A DNA stretch of 64,000 bases from Scortum barcoo (GCA_023238725.1 CM041540.1:3905208-3969207), one strand, 5' to 3'. Shown: positions 27,001-41,500, counted from the first letter of the stretch. The notes: generated from the sequence alone by a model not told the origin. Program-made: numbers and translations.

Positions 27001-30000
27001 GCAAAATATCATCTGAGTCAAGTAAAATAAATAGAACTACTGTAGTTTTAAATGTCTTTCAATATACTGACATGCCAAAAAAAAACCAAAATGAAAACTG
27101 TAGGTAAATTATTTAAACAGCATTTGTGTAGGACTGAATATTTCCCAAGTTTCTGATCCATATAAAAGGAGCTGATCCCAGTAAATATTATCACTATAAG
27201 CAGTTTCAGATGTAGAAATTTAACTTCTCTTGTCACAAACAGAATCAGTCACTGCATAGTTAAACACTAAGGTGCCTAGATTAATAAAATAAAGATGACT
27301 CAAACAGATAAAATAAAAAAGAAGACATAGTGTAAAAATGCGCAATAATATAAGGTGATGAAGTATAAATATAACATCTCTGTATGGTGAAGTTCTGTGT
27401 GTGTTAATAATATATTGCAAATACTATAAACATCTGATGTGTTGGCTGTTGTAGATATATTAATTTAAGATTTTTATCAGCAAAGACACACGATCAGATT
27501 TGCAAGGTATGTACACAGCAGCAGTGATAATACTGCGCGTATACTCTACTCTACAATTAGTTCATACATGTCGTGAACCACAGCCAGAGCAGAGGAGTGA
27601 TACTACCCTCTGCTCACCCAGCTCCCTCACATCTTCCTCTGACACCTACATAATTACACAGTGTGTGTGTGTCACAGTCTGTCAGTGTGTGTGTGTTAGT
27701 GTGTGTGTGTGTGAGATAGAGAGCGAGCATGTAATGTGGGGGAGGCGTCAGATTCGCGCTGTGCATCTGTATCTATCTGACCTTTGCTGCTCAGAATAGA
27801 CAGAGAGAGAGAGAGAGATAAGACAGCAGAGAAAATGAAAAAGAGTTAAAGACGGAGAGAAAAGATAAAAGCGAGGAGATGGAAAAGAAAGGGGGGACTG
27901 ACGGAGAGAGAAAAAAAGGAGGTGAAAATCTGAGGAAGAAAGAAAAAATGAAAAAATACTAATGATGATAATTATCAGAAAATCTCAATCTTTTCAGCAC
28001 AAAGAGAGAAAGTGAGAGGTTTAAAAAAAACATGGTACTGTCTCTAACATCAGGCCACAGCTGCCTAATAAAATTAATTATTTACTAATGACTCTCATCT
28101 GACCTGAGCAATTAGTGCGCAAACACACACACACTAGAGCACACACGAAAAAAAAAAAAAAAAGAGAGAGAGATAAAGATGCTGTCTCACTAATTATAGC
28201 GTGTCTCTGCAGCTGAGGTCTGCTGGGTCGAGTGTGTGTTAGTGTGTTTTTTAGTGCCTGTGTGTGGGCGAAGAGCTTATGTGTGTGTGTGTTAGTGTGT
28301 GTGTGTGGGCTGAGCTAATGTGTGTGTGCGCATCTGTTTTGAGTCAAATTTTAAAAAACAGCAACAAAAACTAAACTGCAGAGAATTAAAAAAACAACAA
28401 CTTAGAAACAAAGATATCATTAAAGTTGAATTATAATGATTGTGTGTTTGTTGTCCGTCTATCTTTGTGAGGACCAGGTTAAATTTGGACTTTGAAAGTG
28501 AGGACATCTGTGTAAAGTGAGGACATTTCAGGTCAGAGACCTTCAAAGAGCTGTGTAAAGCTTCAAACTTGGTTTTATGATTCAGGTTAGATTAGTGTTG
28601 GGGTAAAGCATTTAGTTGTGATGGTTAAGGTTACTACATAGGTACAATCATATCAAACTGCCCTAAATATTAAACATATTGATAAAAAACAAGACATTAA
28701 AAAGATGCCAGTTAAGCTGTAAGGATGAGAGAATAAAACAATGATCCCAGCCTCTTTTTTCAGTGTGTTTATTCATATACTCTCCACTCAAGATTTGATT
28801 TGTTTAACTATTTATTTATTAGTATAAGTATAGAGTCGTATTATAATGTGTGTAAAGTATAAAGTGTGCGCATGAGCTCTGCGTTTGAGTGGGGGCTCAT
28901 CTATCTGAGGGCTAAGAGATGAACAGTGCTCAGTAATCCTACCTGCACACACACACACGCAAAAGGCCAGGGTTAATCCATGCAGCACATACATGTTCAC
29001 AATCATGTCAGTGTGTATTAATAGAAACATACAAACATGGAGGGCTGCAGATGTGCAGTTACTGGCAGAATAAACAGAAAGAAAACATAAAGACAACACA
29101 AAGAAAACACTTTGGTCTGAGCCCAAATCTCTCCTGAACAAACTGCACTCTGGACGAGGAGCCGACGGAGCAGCTGGCCGCGAGCTTCACCAAATTAGTC
29201 GACCATTTGGCATCAGAGCGCACAGATCTCTCTCTCATCCATCAAAACCTTTGAAACGCATTTAAAAAGATGATTACATTGGACAATACAGCGACGAGAA
29301 TAAATCAAAATATTAAAACGAACCTTTTGTCGGCCCCTCAGCCGAGCAATCCATCTGGCCGAGGAGCTCAAAATAACAAGTCAAAAAACGTGACAGATGT
29401 CTTTTCTTACCGCTAACTAGAGTAATAAAAATAAATGTCATGTGTACTTTTCCAAAAATAGAAAGAAGATTGAAGCGTTTTTAAAAAGGTTATTCCTGGT
29501 TTGGTGACGCTGCCAGAAAATGAGCTTCCCTTCGACTGAGGTGAAAATACTGTACAATAGCAGCTGACTGACTGTATCTGACTTAGTATGAAGCTATGAC
29601 ATTATAAGGATTATAGTTTCACACATTAATATATTTGAATTCATCTTCTGAATATTTCCTTCATTCACGGTTTGATCTATAAACACAGTTTCCCAAAACT
29701 GCCATCTAATGTCATGTTATGTATAAAAGAGAGATTTCTATTGTACCTTTCTCTTTTCTATTCCTTCCTATACCTACAGTTCTCTACTGAACAAAGCTGA
29801 AGCAGAGTTGGAGTTGCAGCGATGAAGTCAGTGTCACCTCAGCAGTCAACTCGGCAGGTTCATTATCGGCTCGGGCGAGACAGATGGGCCTGTTGGACGG
29901 CAGAGGAGAGAGGTGCTGCTGTAAAAGTACAAAATGCAGAGCAGGAGGATGTGACTGCTGAGTACGCTAGTTTAGAAAAGACACCTTCTGTTTCAGGGAT

Positions 30001-33000
30001 TAGTCAGAGTGTTAGTCAGAGTTTCTACATTTTATCTTTATTTAGAGTCGTACTCGGTTTAGTTAGCTGTTCTTCCCACACACTATATATAAAGATGGAC
30101 GACATGACAGCTGGCTCCCCAAAAGTGAAGCCAAAACATCTGGATCGCCCCCTGGTGGCTGGTTGCAGTACAGTTCATAACCCCCGCCCCCTCCATGTTA
30201 TCAGATGGGATAAACTTAAGAATCAAAGATGGTTACTTCATTTTAGGTCACTATCTTGTTAAAGTTTGTTCAGGTGTTTTTTTCTGACAAATTAGATTTT
30301 TATCAGATATTTGGTGCTATCCTTAATGATTGACAACTGTCAGTCACAGTGAAGTAGCTATGGAAGTACCTACAGACATCTATTTGGGAATTTGATGTAG
30401 AGTAGAAATATAAAGAGGAAATTTAACTAACTATAGCAGGTGATTGATAGCTTACCCTGATTTCTGATTACCGATCGACTCTGGCGAGTGTGTGGGTGGG
30501 GCTTCCTTCCTTGATCAATACAATACTGCGCAGGCTCTGGTTGTAAACGACGTCACTCGTTTGGCTTCACTTTTGCACAGCAGGAGGAGGTGAAGACATG
30601 TCGTCCATCCTTAAATACAGTCAATAGTTTTTCCTCCGTCGACGTATATTTATGTATGTCATTATTGTAAATCTGGCAAATATCTACACAATACAACGAG
30701 CGACAGACACACCGTACATTCATCTATTTTCTGCAGGACAGTTGAGGCAGCAGCAGGCTAACTAAGGGGCGTCTAAACATGCCTCCTCCTTTTCCATCTC
30801 CCCCTGGTGGTTTTTGGGTCTACTCTGGGTCCCCCACCAGTTGGAAAACCTCCAAAGGAAAGCACTGAGGAGTCATCTTTTACTGGCTACTAATGACGTG
30901 AAGTCGCAGTGGCTCTACTCCGAGGAGACTCATTTCAGTCGCTTTCTCATCGGCGTAAAATAAAATCACTGCCAAAGTCCTGTTCCTTTATTTTTTTGTG
31001 ACTGGAAAACCAATTTTTATGCTCTCACTCTTCCTCTGGATAATCACAAGGCTTTGTGACAAGTCATAAAAAGTAATTAAGAGACTGCAGTGTAGCAGTC
31101 ATCCACACACTCACAGATAAGATAAGATGTTGGCGAAGGGTTCAGGATCACGTTTAAAGTTGCATAAGCAGGCTTCAGAAGGGATCAAACCCAGGACCTC
31201 CAGCTCGGACGCCATCTCACTAACAGCTAGTAATCCAGTCCTTTCACTCAGTTCGGTCAATTAGCCACTCAATCATTCATTCAGCCGGCTGTCGGTCATC
31301 CAGCCACGTTCACACACAGCCGGTGTTTAAATCCTGTCGGGCTGCGGTTGTTTTCGGTGATGAATGTTCTGTTAACTAAATGTAAGAAATTAAATCAGCG
31401 TGAGCTTTCAGTACAAGTCGACACATCAAAGAAAGACCTCGGCTGTTGCTGGCAGCTTTTTCTTGAGATGTGTTTTTATGCACCAGCGAGTCGATGTCCG
31501 TCAGTGTCAATCACCAGCATAAGAGCTCAGCGGGTACGCGGCTTTTTAAGAGCTGTGTGTCGAAAAAATAATTCATCTTGTCTCATTTTCATTAGAATTT
31601 ACTGAAGGACAAATTCCTTTATACTAATATTTACAACTGATTCACTCACCTTTTACTACAGCTCATCCTGTCAACAAAAATAATGCAATAAACACATTTT
31701 AAGTACATTTTACTGTTTTTCACCTTTGTGTCTGCTGTGAAAGATGACTGAATATTTTATTTTTTGCAGAAAGAAAACACTGTGTTGGGAAGATTTACAA
31801 CTTAACCCTGCCTGGTGCCTCTTTCCTTTACATGTGAGGAATGTAAACAGACACCTACGGCGTATAAAGTGTCGTAGAGGGGGGTTGTCCTGTCTTCTGC
31901 CCCTAAATCACATCACACTTTCGTTGCATGATGGCACATTTGGTTCTAACATTTGTACTGACAGTTTAGCGGTCGCTTTCCTACACTGACTTGGTTCGTT
32001 TTTTGGGCGTTTTATCATTTTATTTTCTTTCGCTGTAAAAGGAGCCAGTTCACTCTTCTGTAGTGTTTACTGCAGGTCAGACAGAGACGCTGGAAGTTTA
32101 GAAAGATAATAAAGCAAGACCTTTAACTTGAGGTCATTGTGAAATGCTCCTCTGATGGAGAAGGAAGTAATTGACTAATCTTTAACACGTCAAGGTTCCT
32201 CTTCTTCTCTGTTACGCCACTTCTCTTTTCTCTCCTGTTTTCTCTCTTTTTTTAAACTTTTTTTTTCAGCTCCATTTCCAACCAGGAAAAGCCTCTTACA
32301 GCCAGCCAGACGACTAATAAGGAGCGGTTCCTGTCAGCCAATCCCCCATAATGCCTCGGCACGCTGCATTATGGGCAAAATAACCCCTACACACACACAC
32401 ACATACACACACACACACACACTTGCACTCTCAAACACTCCTGAAAAGGCCAGGAAAGGAGAGAGAGAGATGGATAAAGAGAGAGAGAGAACTCAGAAAT
32501 CTCACCTAAAACAGACTCCTGTTCTTCTGAGCAGAAAATGACTGATATGCATAAATATACACAAACACAGCAGCAGCCAAGTGGAGCAGCGTTACTCAGA
32601 GGTGGCAGGGAGGGATGTACAAGCACAAACGCCTCTGTGTATGTTATAACATGTGTGTGTGTGAGTGTGTGTGTGTGTGAGTCAGAGAAACACGCTACAT
32701 CTTCATGGTAAACACACACTTACGTCAACACACGCTTTATACAGTTTGACCTCACGCTGACCTGAAGTGAAAAGTTCAAATGATCTTTAATCGATTCGTT
32801 GGCATGACAACTATAAAAATATATATATAAAAATGTATTAATGTGTTTGAAATAATGTACATCAACAGTGGAGCAAGAACTAATTAACAAGCCAAACTGC
32901 ACTCTGAGGTGTCAGTTCGCTCCATAAAAAGTGTTTTCAGTGTTTCAGGAAAAGGAAGAAGTACTCAGAGCTCCTGTAAAATGTCAGTTATCAACATTGG

Positions 33001-33161
33001 GCAGTAACATCCAAGAAAAAACTGGTGATAGATTTAAAAAAAACGTCAGAGTGGTTAAATATTTTAAAATCCTGAGTCAAGAGCAGAAGAAATACTGCAA
33101 AGGATGCATCCTCAAGACCAGATTATGAATCTCTCTCTATATTAATGCCTATATCATATAT

Positions 33162-33242
<81 letters not shown>

Positions 33243-36200
33243 TACCTTGCGCTAAAACAATTACTTTGTCAATTGATTTGTCAATAAACAATTCAGGATT
33301 ACACGATTAGACAATGAAATGCAGTTTAAATAGATATTCGCATATTTAAATTAGAATATAAACAATGACAAAGACGATGAATGACAAAGGAAAATGAAAA
33401 CATACAGTCCTGTATATACATATATATTGTGTTTTAAATGATAGTGCGAATAGAAAGACTTTGGATTATAACAAGGAATCTGTAAATTGAAGACTTTTGG
33501 GTTTTGTTCTGCACAAAACAAGAAATATAAGTTTGTCTTGAGCTTTGGGAAAATGTTCGGGACATTTTCCACTATTTTATTAACATTTTAAAGACCAGAC
33601 AAACAATCGATTAACTGGTAAAATAATCAGCAGGTCAGTCGATAACAAAACGCTTTAATCGCCGCCGTAACTTCGTCATCAAATTAAACTTGTCAGGTGT
33701 CTTTGATAGTAAAACTGTGGCTGTCTGCAGCCGAGTAACCATGAAAACATGACATTAGTTCGATAACATGAACGGCGACAAGTGGCATTAACAAGTAGAT
33801 GAAACTGCAGCTTTATATAGCAGCAGTTGACCTGTTCTGTCTTGTGAATTATCCATACAGCTCACCCCTCTCCTCCTCCTCCTCCTCCTAATGGGAAGAG
33901 CGTCTTAAATATGCATGTATATCTGTTCATCCCTTCTGAGGACGAGAGAGGGAAGAAATTGTGTCAGTGCGGCCTTGTATTTCATCAACAATCGGTGCTC
34001 TGATCGTCCGCTTAAAAATTCATGAGCGTCTTTAGGCTGCCCAGACTCTGAGCCAGGCATTCCACTGAATTTAACACAGGCCGCGCTACGAAACGACTCG
34101 TATGCTGGTTGTATAAAACATAAGCGCTTTCTACCGTTCACATCTGAGTGCACAGGTGTGTTCAGGTGATATACCTTACATTCCTTATCGATCTTATTGG
34201 TTAAACCCACTTTAGCTTTTAGACTTGAGAGAGAGGAGACGCAGGGGGAGCTGTTTGAGCTAACAAACTAACAAATATTTAATGTAGTTTAAGTGACAAA
34301 ATTATTCATTCAGACTACATAAGAGAAGCAAGACTACCACGTCAAGGATAATCTTTTTGTTTATCAGAAAAATTCATGTTCAAAATCATCTAATTTGGGA
34401 AAAAAGTAGAATATTTGCTTCTGAAATGTAGTGGAGAAGAAGTATAAAGTTGCATTAAATTAAAAAGGTCAAGTAAAAGTACCTCAAATTTGTACCTGAG
34501 CGCGGTGGTTGAGCAAAAATACAGTTGAAGATGATGGGAAAGTTACAAGTTTTGCAGGTATTTGGTAGTAAAAGGTAGAAATGTTGTCCTGATGATGGCG
34601 GTAGATGAAAAGTCAAGGGATCACCAAAGTTATTTCAAATAAGTTTGAGGGGGAAATGAATCTCCAGCCAATAGTTGTTGAGATATTTAGCTGAACACTG
34701 CAAATATGAACCTTGTGGTGATGCTACAGAAAATGTCAGGGGACCAAAGTGATTAAGATAAATCTTCTGGAAACCACAAACATCTAAAAATGTTGATGCT
34801 AGTATATTTCACTAGATAAATGAAAACTTTGGTCTGCTGGTGGTGCTAAATAAAAAGCCAGACAATCGCCAAACTTATAGGAACTCATGAATGAAAGCAT
34901 GAATATCTGTGTGAAATTCGTCCAACACTGAGATATTTCAGTAGAAACCAAAATTTTCAACCTCATAGTGGCACAAGTTAAATGCATCAAATTCAGTGCC
35001 ATTTGAACATTTGGTGTGACAGATGCGACTGAAACTTTCAACATCAAACTCTGATTAAAGAGCCCCCTCATTCTTTATCTCCCATCAGCCTTTTCTTGAC
35101 ACGTTTAAGCGCATAATGCTCGACGTTTCTGCCAAAAAAATCGGACTCATACCAAACCCTGAAAAGCAAAAATCTGCTAGACTGGGTGAGATTAAAACAA
35201 GGAATCCTTGTAATGAATGCTCTCCTCAGTAACTTAGCAGAGACTGTCCTGAACTAGTAAATATGTCAAACGCTGCCCATTGTGTATAATGATTATTTCT
35301 CTCTGTTTCGGCCTTTCAAACTTAATTTCCCCGGGGAGAGCCGCCGCTGTTGTACTGCACTGTGTCGTATCGCTCGGTTACACGATTACTTATTAGGCAC
35401 AGCATTACAGAGGTTTCTAAATCTGAAATATCTCTTTCAGTTGGGCCGCTGACTCATGCGCTTTGTTTATATAAAAAGGGCCGAGGACTCGGATCACAAG
35501 CTTAAAAATTCATGAACGCCTCTAAGAGCCTCAAAGTAAGTACGGCCATGAAATATGATGCAGCGACAAATCAAGTGCAAAGCATCATTTAAAAAAGAAA
35601 ATGTTAACTATGTTGCTTAAAAACAGAGTTAAGAGTACTTGAGAAATCTTTTCTGGTGGACTGGTGAGCTTTTTAATCACTTAATCAGCATCAGTAAGCA
35701 TCAGATGGAGCTTTCATGGTAAAAAAAAAAAAAAAAAAACTCGGGGACCTTAAAAGCCTTTTTATGACGACACTCATGCAAGTTATCGGCCTGGTTTTAT
35801 TTTTAGAGCAAGTTAACTTTTTATTGCTCCACCTAAACGTATCAGTTCTCCATCGGGTATTACAGTAATCGTCTTAAAACGCGCCGGTCTGTCACCATCG
35901 TCCCGTCATCATTTTCTCTCTTCTGCTTCCTTTATTTTTAAAATAAAATATCGAGTCGTGACACACCTTTGTCTCAAACATTTGGTCTCTCTCTCTCTCT
36001 CTCCGCCTTGTTTCATCCCCCTCCTCCCCTCCTCTCTCTGTTCTCCCTCTCCCCTCTGTATTTTGTCCTAATTGAAGGCTGAAAAGAGAGTTTTATACTC
36101 TGGCTGCATCAAATGATGAAAGGCCTTTGATCACTGTTTACCCCTCCAGGTGGTGTGCAGCGGTATCAACATGAGATACATCTATATCTTTTTATGTTTT

Positions 36201-38354
36201 CTCTCTTGTCTTCTTCTTCATGTTTCTCTCCAGCCCCCCGTCTGTCCATACTGTCGATTATCTGACATGAAAAATGAGAGTATATTAGGTTGCGGTGTGA
36301 CAAGCTGTAAATAGTGGAGGGATAACATTACGACATCCTGTCCTGTGGCACTTTGTTTCTGCACAATTTCCCACAAAGGCAGTGGTGAAACTTCACCACA
36401 TGATTAGCTAAAACAAAGCGTTTGTTTCTTTGTGTTTTTTTTCCTCCTCCCAGGGCCAAAACGGGTCATGTTGGCATTTTGAGCCGGGGGAGGGCTGGTT
36501 GGTTTGTTCGGAGGAGGCTCGAGCAGACGTGGTCCCAATCTGAGCGATGATTACATGTCTCAGGCAGAGGAGAATAAATAATGTACGCACAAACAAACAA
36601 GCAAAGATATGAAAACAACAGCTCGCCGCGCCTCAAAGAGGATCCAGGATTTACTAGACTGGCTGAGGGAAGTAACAGGAGACATTTTATTAGTTACTGT
36701 GATTATATGTAGATTTACCAAAACTCTGCTGTTAAAATTAATGATCCCAAACAAATTGTTATACAAAGCTTTTTGTTTTCTTGTTTTTACATTTGAAAGG
36801 GGTTTGGTTTCTTGTATTAAACATAATTTTGAGTATTGCATGTGTAATCTTGCATATGTTTTGCATACTGTGATATAAATTAACACTAAAATACTCTTAG
36901 CAATATCATGAAGGTGATTCCAGCTGCAGGTGGGCATCATGCATACAATGTTTTATCACTTCCATCATTTATCGATCTTTATTAATATCATTATATCCAT
37001 CCGTTATCTACACTGCGTATCATTACTGGATCCAATCCAAGCCGAGGTTTTCTGGCAAATTAATTTAGACACAGTGGTAATGGGTAAAATAATCAGATAA
37101 AAGTGCCTGTGTGTTGGCTAAAGGATCAAAATATGAATTTACATTCCTTTAAATGTCCAGATTTGCCTAAATCAACACCCCGCTTATCAATTAGCCAATT
37201 GAGTATAAATGAAGCTACAACTGTTTAGATGATCAATTAATAAGCCACATATTCTGGTTATAGTGGCTCAAATGTGAGGATATGGTGCTTTTCTTTGTTG
37301 TATATAATAGTTATAGTAGTAGTCGATTAATGAAGGTTTGGGCTGTTTGTCAGACAAAACAAGCAACTCGGAGGCTTCACATTTGGTTTGTAAAGGTTTA
37401 TAACATGGTATAACGACCAATATCTCTTCAAACATCGTCTCCCACCACTAAGTCAAGCAGAGCTGCAGCCCTTAATTGTGTTAAATATTTTATGTTTATA
37501 TTCTCAGCCCTCAGTCGATTGTGACATTATGGTTTATTCTGGTATGGTTGTGGAAGTCTGGGTTCATTCAAACTTCAGACACAGAGTGCAGGGATGGTAC
37601 AGGAGCTCCATTAGTGTTTGTGTGGGAACTGAACTGGATTATAGTATGATACAAGCTCCGGTCACTGACAGTATATAAAGATGGACCACACATCAAAAGT
37701 GAGGCCAAAATATCCCTGACATAAGCGCTGCTGTCTTATTTTGTCATTTGGAGCCAGAGTCTGCCACACACCTGCTCAACTCTAATCAATAATTATGGGC
37801 TGCTGGCTAACGATCACCTGTTAAAATTAAAGTTACAGCTCCTCTTTTTACTATGCATTAAATTCGTGAGAAGACGTCAGCAAGCTTTGACTGATGTTTT
37901 TATAGCATCAAATAACTAATTTAAATCAAAGTTATGAGATAAACAAACACTTTTAGTTTGTCCCAGCTGCTAACATGAAGGGGGGGGGTTTATAACCTGT
38001 ACCTGCAGGGTCATCGAGATGTTTGGGCTTCACTTTTAAACAGCTGTCATGTCGTCCATCTTTGTAAACAGTGAAGTGAAGTGAAGTGAAGTGAAGTGAA
38101 GTCGACCGGCCGATTGTCACAGCTAAACTGACTCACTAACTGACTTACAGCTGGAGCGTCCAGCTGCTTGACTGACTGGATAATTGAGGTAATGTCTTAC
38201 TGACTAACCGGCCGCTGACTAACCGGCTGGCACGACACACACACACAAACACAGTCTCTCTGACGGAGGAAGGACTGTCATGCAGGCAGATGGGTGAGAC
38301 GTCTAAGAATAGATAAAAGGATGGATGGCATTCTGGAACACACACACACACACA

Positions 38355-38434
<80 letters not shown>

Positions 38435-38493
38435 TTCAGACAAAAGTGTGACCAATGTCTGGCAGATAAGTTACACATGCCTTACGCTGCCAT

Positions 38494-38532
<39 letters not shown>

Positions 38533-41500
38533 ACCTTTGATGTCGGACGGCATCATTTCTCAGCTCTTTCATCGCCACATCGCCACATATGGTAATTTAC
38601 TTCTGGGCACTGGCCACTTCAAAGCTATATAAACCGCCTCCTTACAAGCCATCTCCCTTTACCGGCTAATGCCATTTCCTCCATGTGGCTGGCTCCGTAA
38701 AGAGGAAAATTCACAGATTATCCACAGATTTAGCCATTAAGGTCAAAGGTCAACACAACACCGAGGCCAGGAAGTGGAAGTGACGCTCCTGAGAGTCCCT
38801 GCGATTGTCATGTTGTGGTGCAGAAATGTTTAATTAAGATCGATTTAATTAAAAAAAGATACGAGGGCGGATTCACACAGTCTGAACATACAGTTCACAT
38901 ACTGTGGAGGATAAAATATTCTCCACTGCACGGTCCATTCACTCGACTGTCAAACAAAGCGGCATTAAAAATATGTGAGCGTAATCACAGAACGCATCTT
39001 CATTAACAGTAAAATGTTCCGCTTTCACCAAAATACGTCGTCGTGGATAATAGCGAACAATGGCTTCATTTATGAGCCAAAAGTTCCCTTTCCAAATGAA
39101 ATTAATCCAACTTTACAGTGAGCGAGATGACCGGAAAAGGCCACAGAGCAGCGGGAGGCATGGGTGGAAAATATTCCTCCAATCCTGCCTTGGTCACCCT
39201 ATTTTTCTTTTTATCCCGATAGCAGATGTCCTCCAATCCCCAGTCCCATTGAAATAAAAATTTAACGTATATATTTCACATTATTAAAGCTCTTCTGTGA
39301 AGATATGAATCTGAAAAAGAAGTATTTTGTAGAAATGCAACCTCTTCAGCTGATCTGATGAGTGCTGCAACTAATGATTACTTTCATTAACTAATCTGTT
39401 GATCATTTTCTTGATTAATCAATTAGTTGTTCATAAAATGGAAAAAAAAAAAAAAAAGTGGTGTTTCCCAAAGTTCAAGGTGACGTCTTCAAACGTCTTG
39501 TTTTGTTCACAACTCAAAATATACTGAGTTAATTGTCACAGAGGATGAAAGAAACCTGAGAAGCTGAAATCAGAAAATTTAGACACTTTCTTTAAAAATG
39601 ACTCAAAACGATTAATCGATTATCAAAATAGCTGGCGACTGATTTAACATTTGCCAACCATTAATCGACTGATCGTTGTTACTCTAATCTGGGAAATGGA
39701 GCCTTGTCGTCAATGGTTACCAGCAGAGACTTCAGGAAGTCACTACGACTGACAAATATATGCAAAAAAAAAACATTTAAACTGACTGCCATTAACATGA
39801 TAAACAACCACTTTAACTCCATATTGTGCGTGTTGTATAGTGCTGCATTTAAAGATTATTTTCTTAATTACTCATTTAATCGTTTGGTCCATAAAACATT
39901 AGAAAACAATGAAAGCTGCCCATTATATGTGATGAACTCATCAGATGTTGAATATTTAACATTTATGAGTTTTCTGTTGATGGACTAATCGATTAATCGT
40001 CTAATCGGTGCAGATCTAACTATGTTTTTCATCTATGTGCTCCTGTGGGTGGCATAGAAGAATTACTATCGCTTTGCAAAAGATAATAAAGTTTCCTCAT
40101 TCCCACACAACCTCTGTGAAAAACCAACTTCAGTTTTCACATTTCAGTTTTCTTACACATATGAGAGTGGTATCGATTCTCTCCTCTAACTCTCTTAAGA
40201 AAGCAAATCGGCATATTTCCCTACATGCATTTCAGCTATTTTGAGGCGTAGTTTTGTGGTCGGCTTTGCTCATTCAAATGGGTTCAACAGCTGTTACAAC
40301 AGCTGACAAACTAACCCTCTGAAGACGACCGAAAGAAAAATCAATCTGCAGAACAAAGCCTCAAATATCGACTTTTGACTAGAACGCTGTGACCCACACG
40401 AGGACAGAGCGGAGCCAAAACGTCAATTATGAACATTTTATTTTTTGCAAACATTCATATTTGACTGGATTTAAATATTTCACCACAAAAATACGAGCAC
40501 CTCTGAACGTCAACAAACTGGTCCTGCAGTTGTAAAATTGGAGATGGGCGGGGGGGGGGGGGCGATACAGCTGAGGAGGCACTCCCTCATGATGAACAAT
40601 CTCTGGGAAACCTCACTTAACCAGAGCTGGTTTCCCCGGGGAAAACACCCAGAGGAGGAGGAGGAGGAGGAGGAGGAGAAGACTCTGCAAATGATGATAA
40701 AAGTAAAAGAGAGGAGAGTCTTCCCTGGGTTATGTGTCACCACCACCTCAAAAAAAAAAACTGTGGATCTTTAAAAAAAAAACAAGAACAACAATAAACA
40801 GGACAAACGATCAGATAGATTATAATGGGATTATAATGCACCATCCTTTTCTCAGATGAGATTAATTTCCCTCCCAAACGGCCAGTTTGCTCTGTTGCAA
40901 TTTGTTTATAAGATGCATATGTAATGTGATTTGGATGGTAATTACTGGGGAAATAAAAGGCTGCACGTTAAGCTACCATCTTTCATGTTTAATTGATATT
41001 AATTTATTGAATATAAACTAACAGGAGTTTAAGGCTGAATATTTTTGATTTAGCCTTTTAAAAAATGTTGTTTGGTGTCATTTCTTTTCACCACATCACC
41101 ACCTATATGACCTGACAGTTATTTTTACGCCTTGAAAAACTGTGCTGGAACAAGAGACGTCATTTGATTGATTGACTGATTGGTAATTCGAGATAATTTT
41201 TCAGATTAAAAGGTAAAGATGGAGAGTGGAAACAAAGCTGTGACAGGCAGATACGCGACCTCGACGCTGCATTATTCACAAGATGAGTCAAATTCCTTGT
41301 ACACACACACACACACATTTATTCAGCCAATAAAGTGCCTGCTTCCACGCCGCCGCCACTGCATGTGGTTGAATTTTTGGCCATTTTGGACTCACAAACT
41401 GTTGCTTCCTTTCGCCACGATGACGCGAGTCAGACACAAACAAGTCAGACAGACACAAACAAGTTAAAATGATTGATTTGACCTACAAATGCAGCACAAA

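Larger units (their letters stand above)
33239..37663. other. dgki intron 1 segment
   Basis: No coding exon is seen. It contains reverse copies of the AATCGATTA repeat (33470-33655 and 37240-37395), a duplicated motif (34010 and 35500), a degenerate tandem array (34590-35060) and an A-tract at 35720-35739. Confidence 0.55.

Noticed and set aside
29822..30262. 146-codon open frame on the plus strand
   Set aside because: Its second half runs into the inverted-repeat element at 30081, and the first half matches no known protein.
38071..38101. GTGAA repeats as a CRISPR-like array
   Set aside because: The units are five bases with no spacers, so this is a microsatellite in a vertebrate intron.
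38145..38632. Several Cys/Val- or Thr/His-rich open frames
   Set aside because: They are translations of CA/GT microsatellites, as are similar frames near 6882, 10458, 17672, 41445, 44364, 49544 and 50421.
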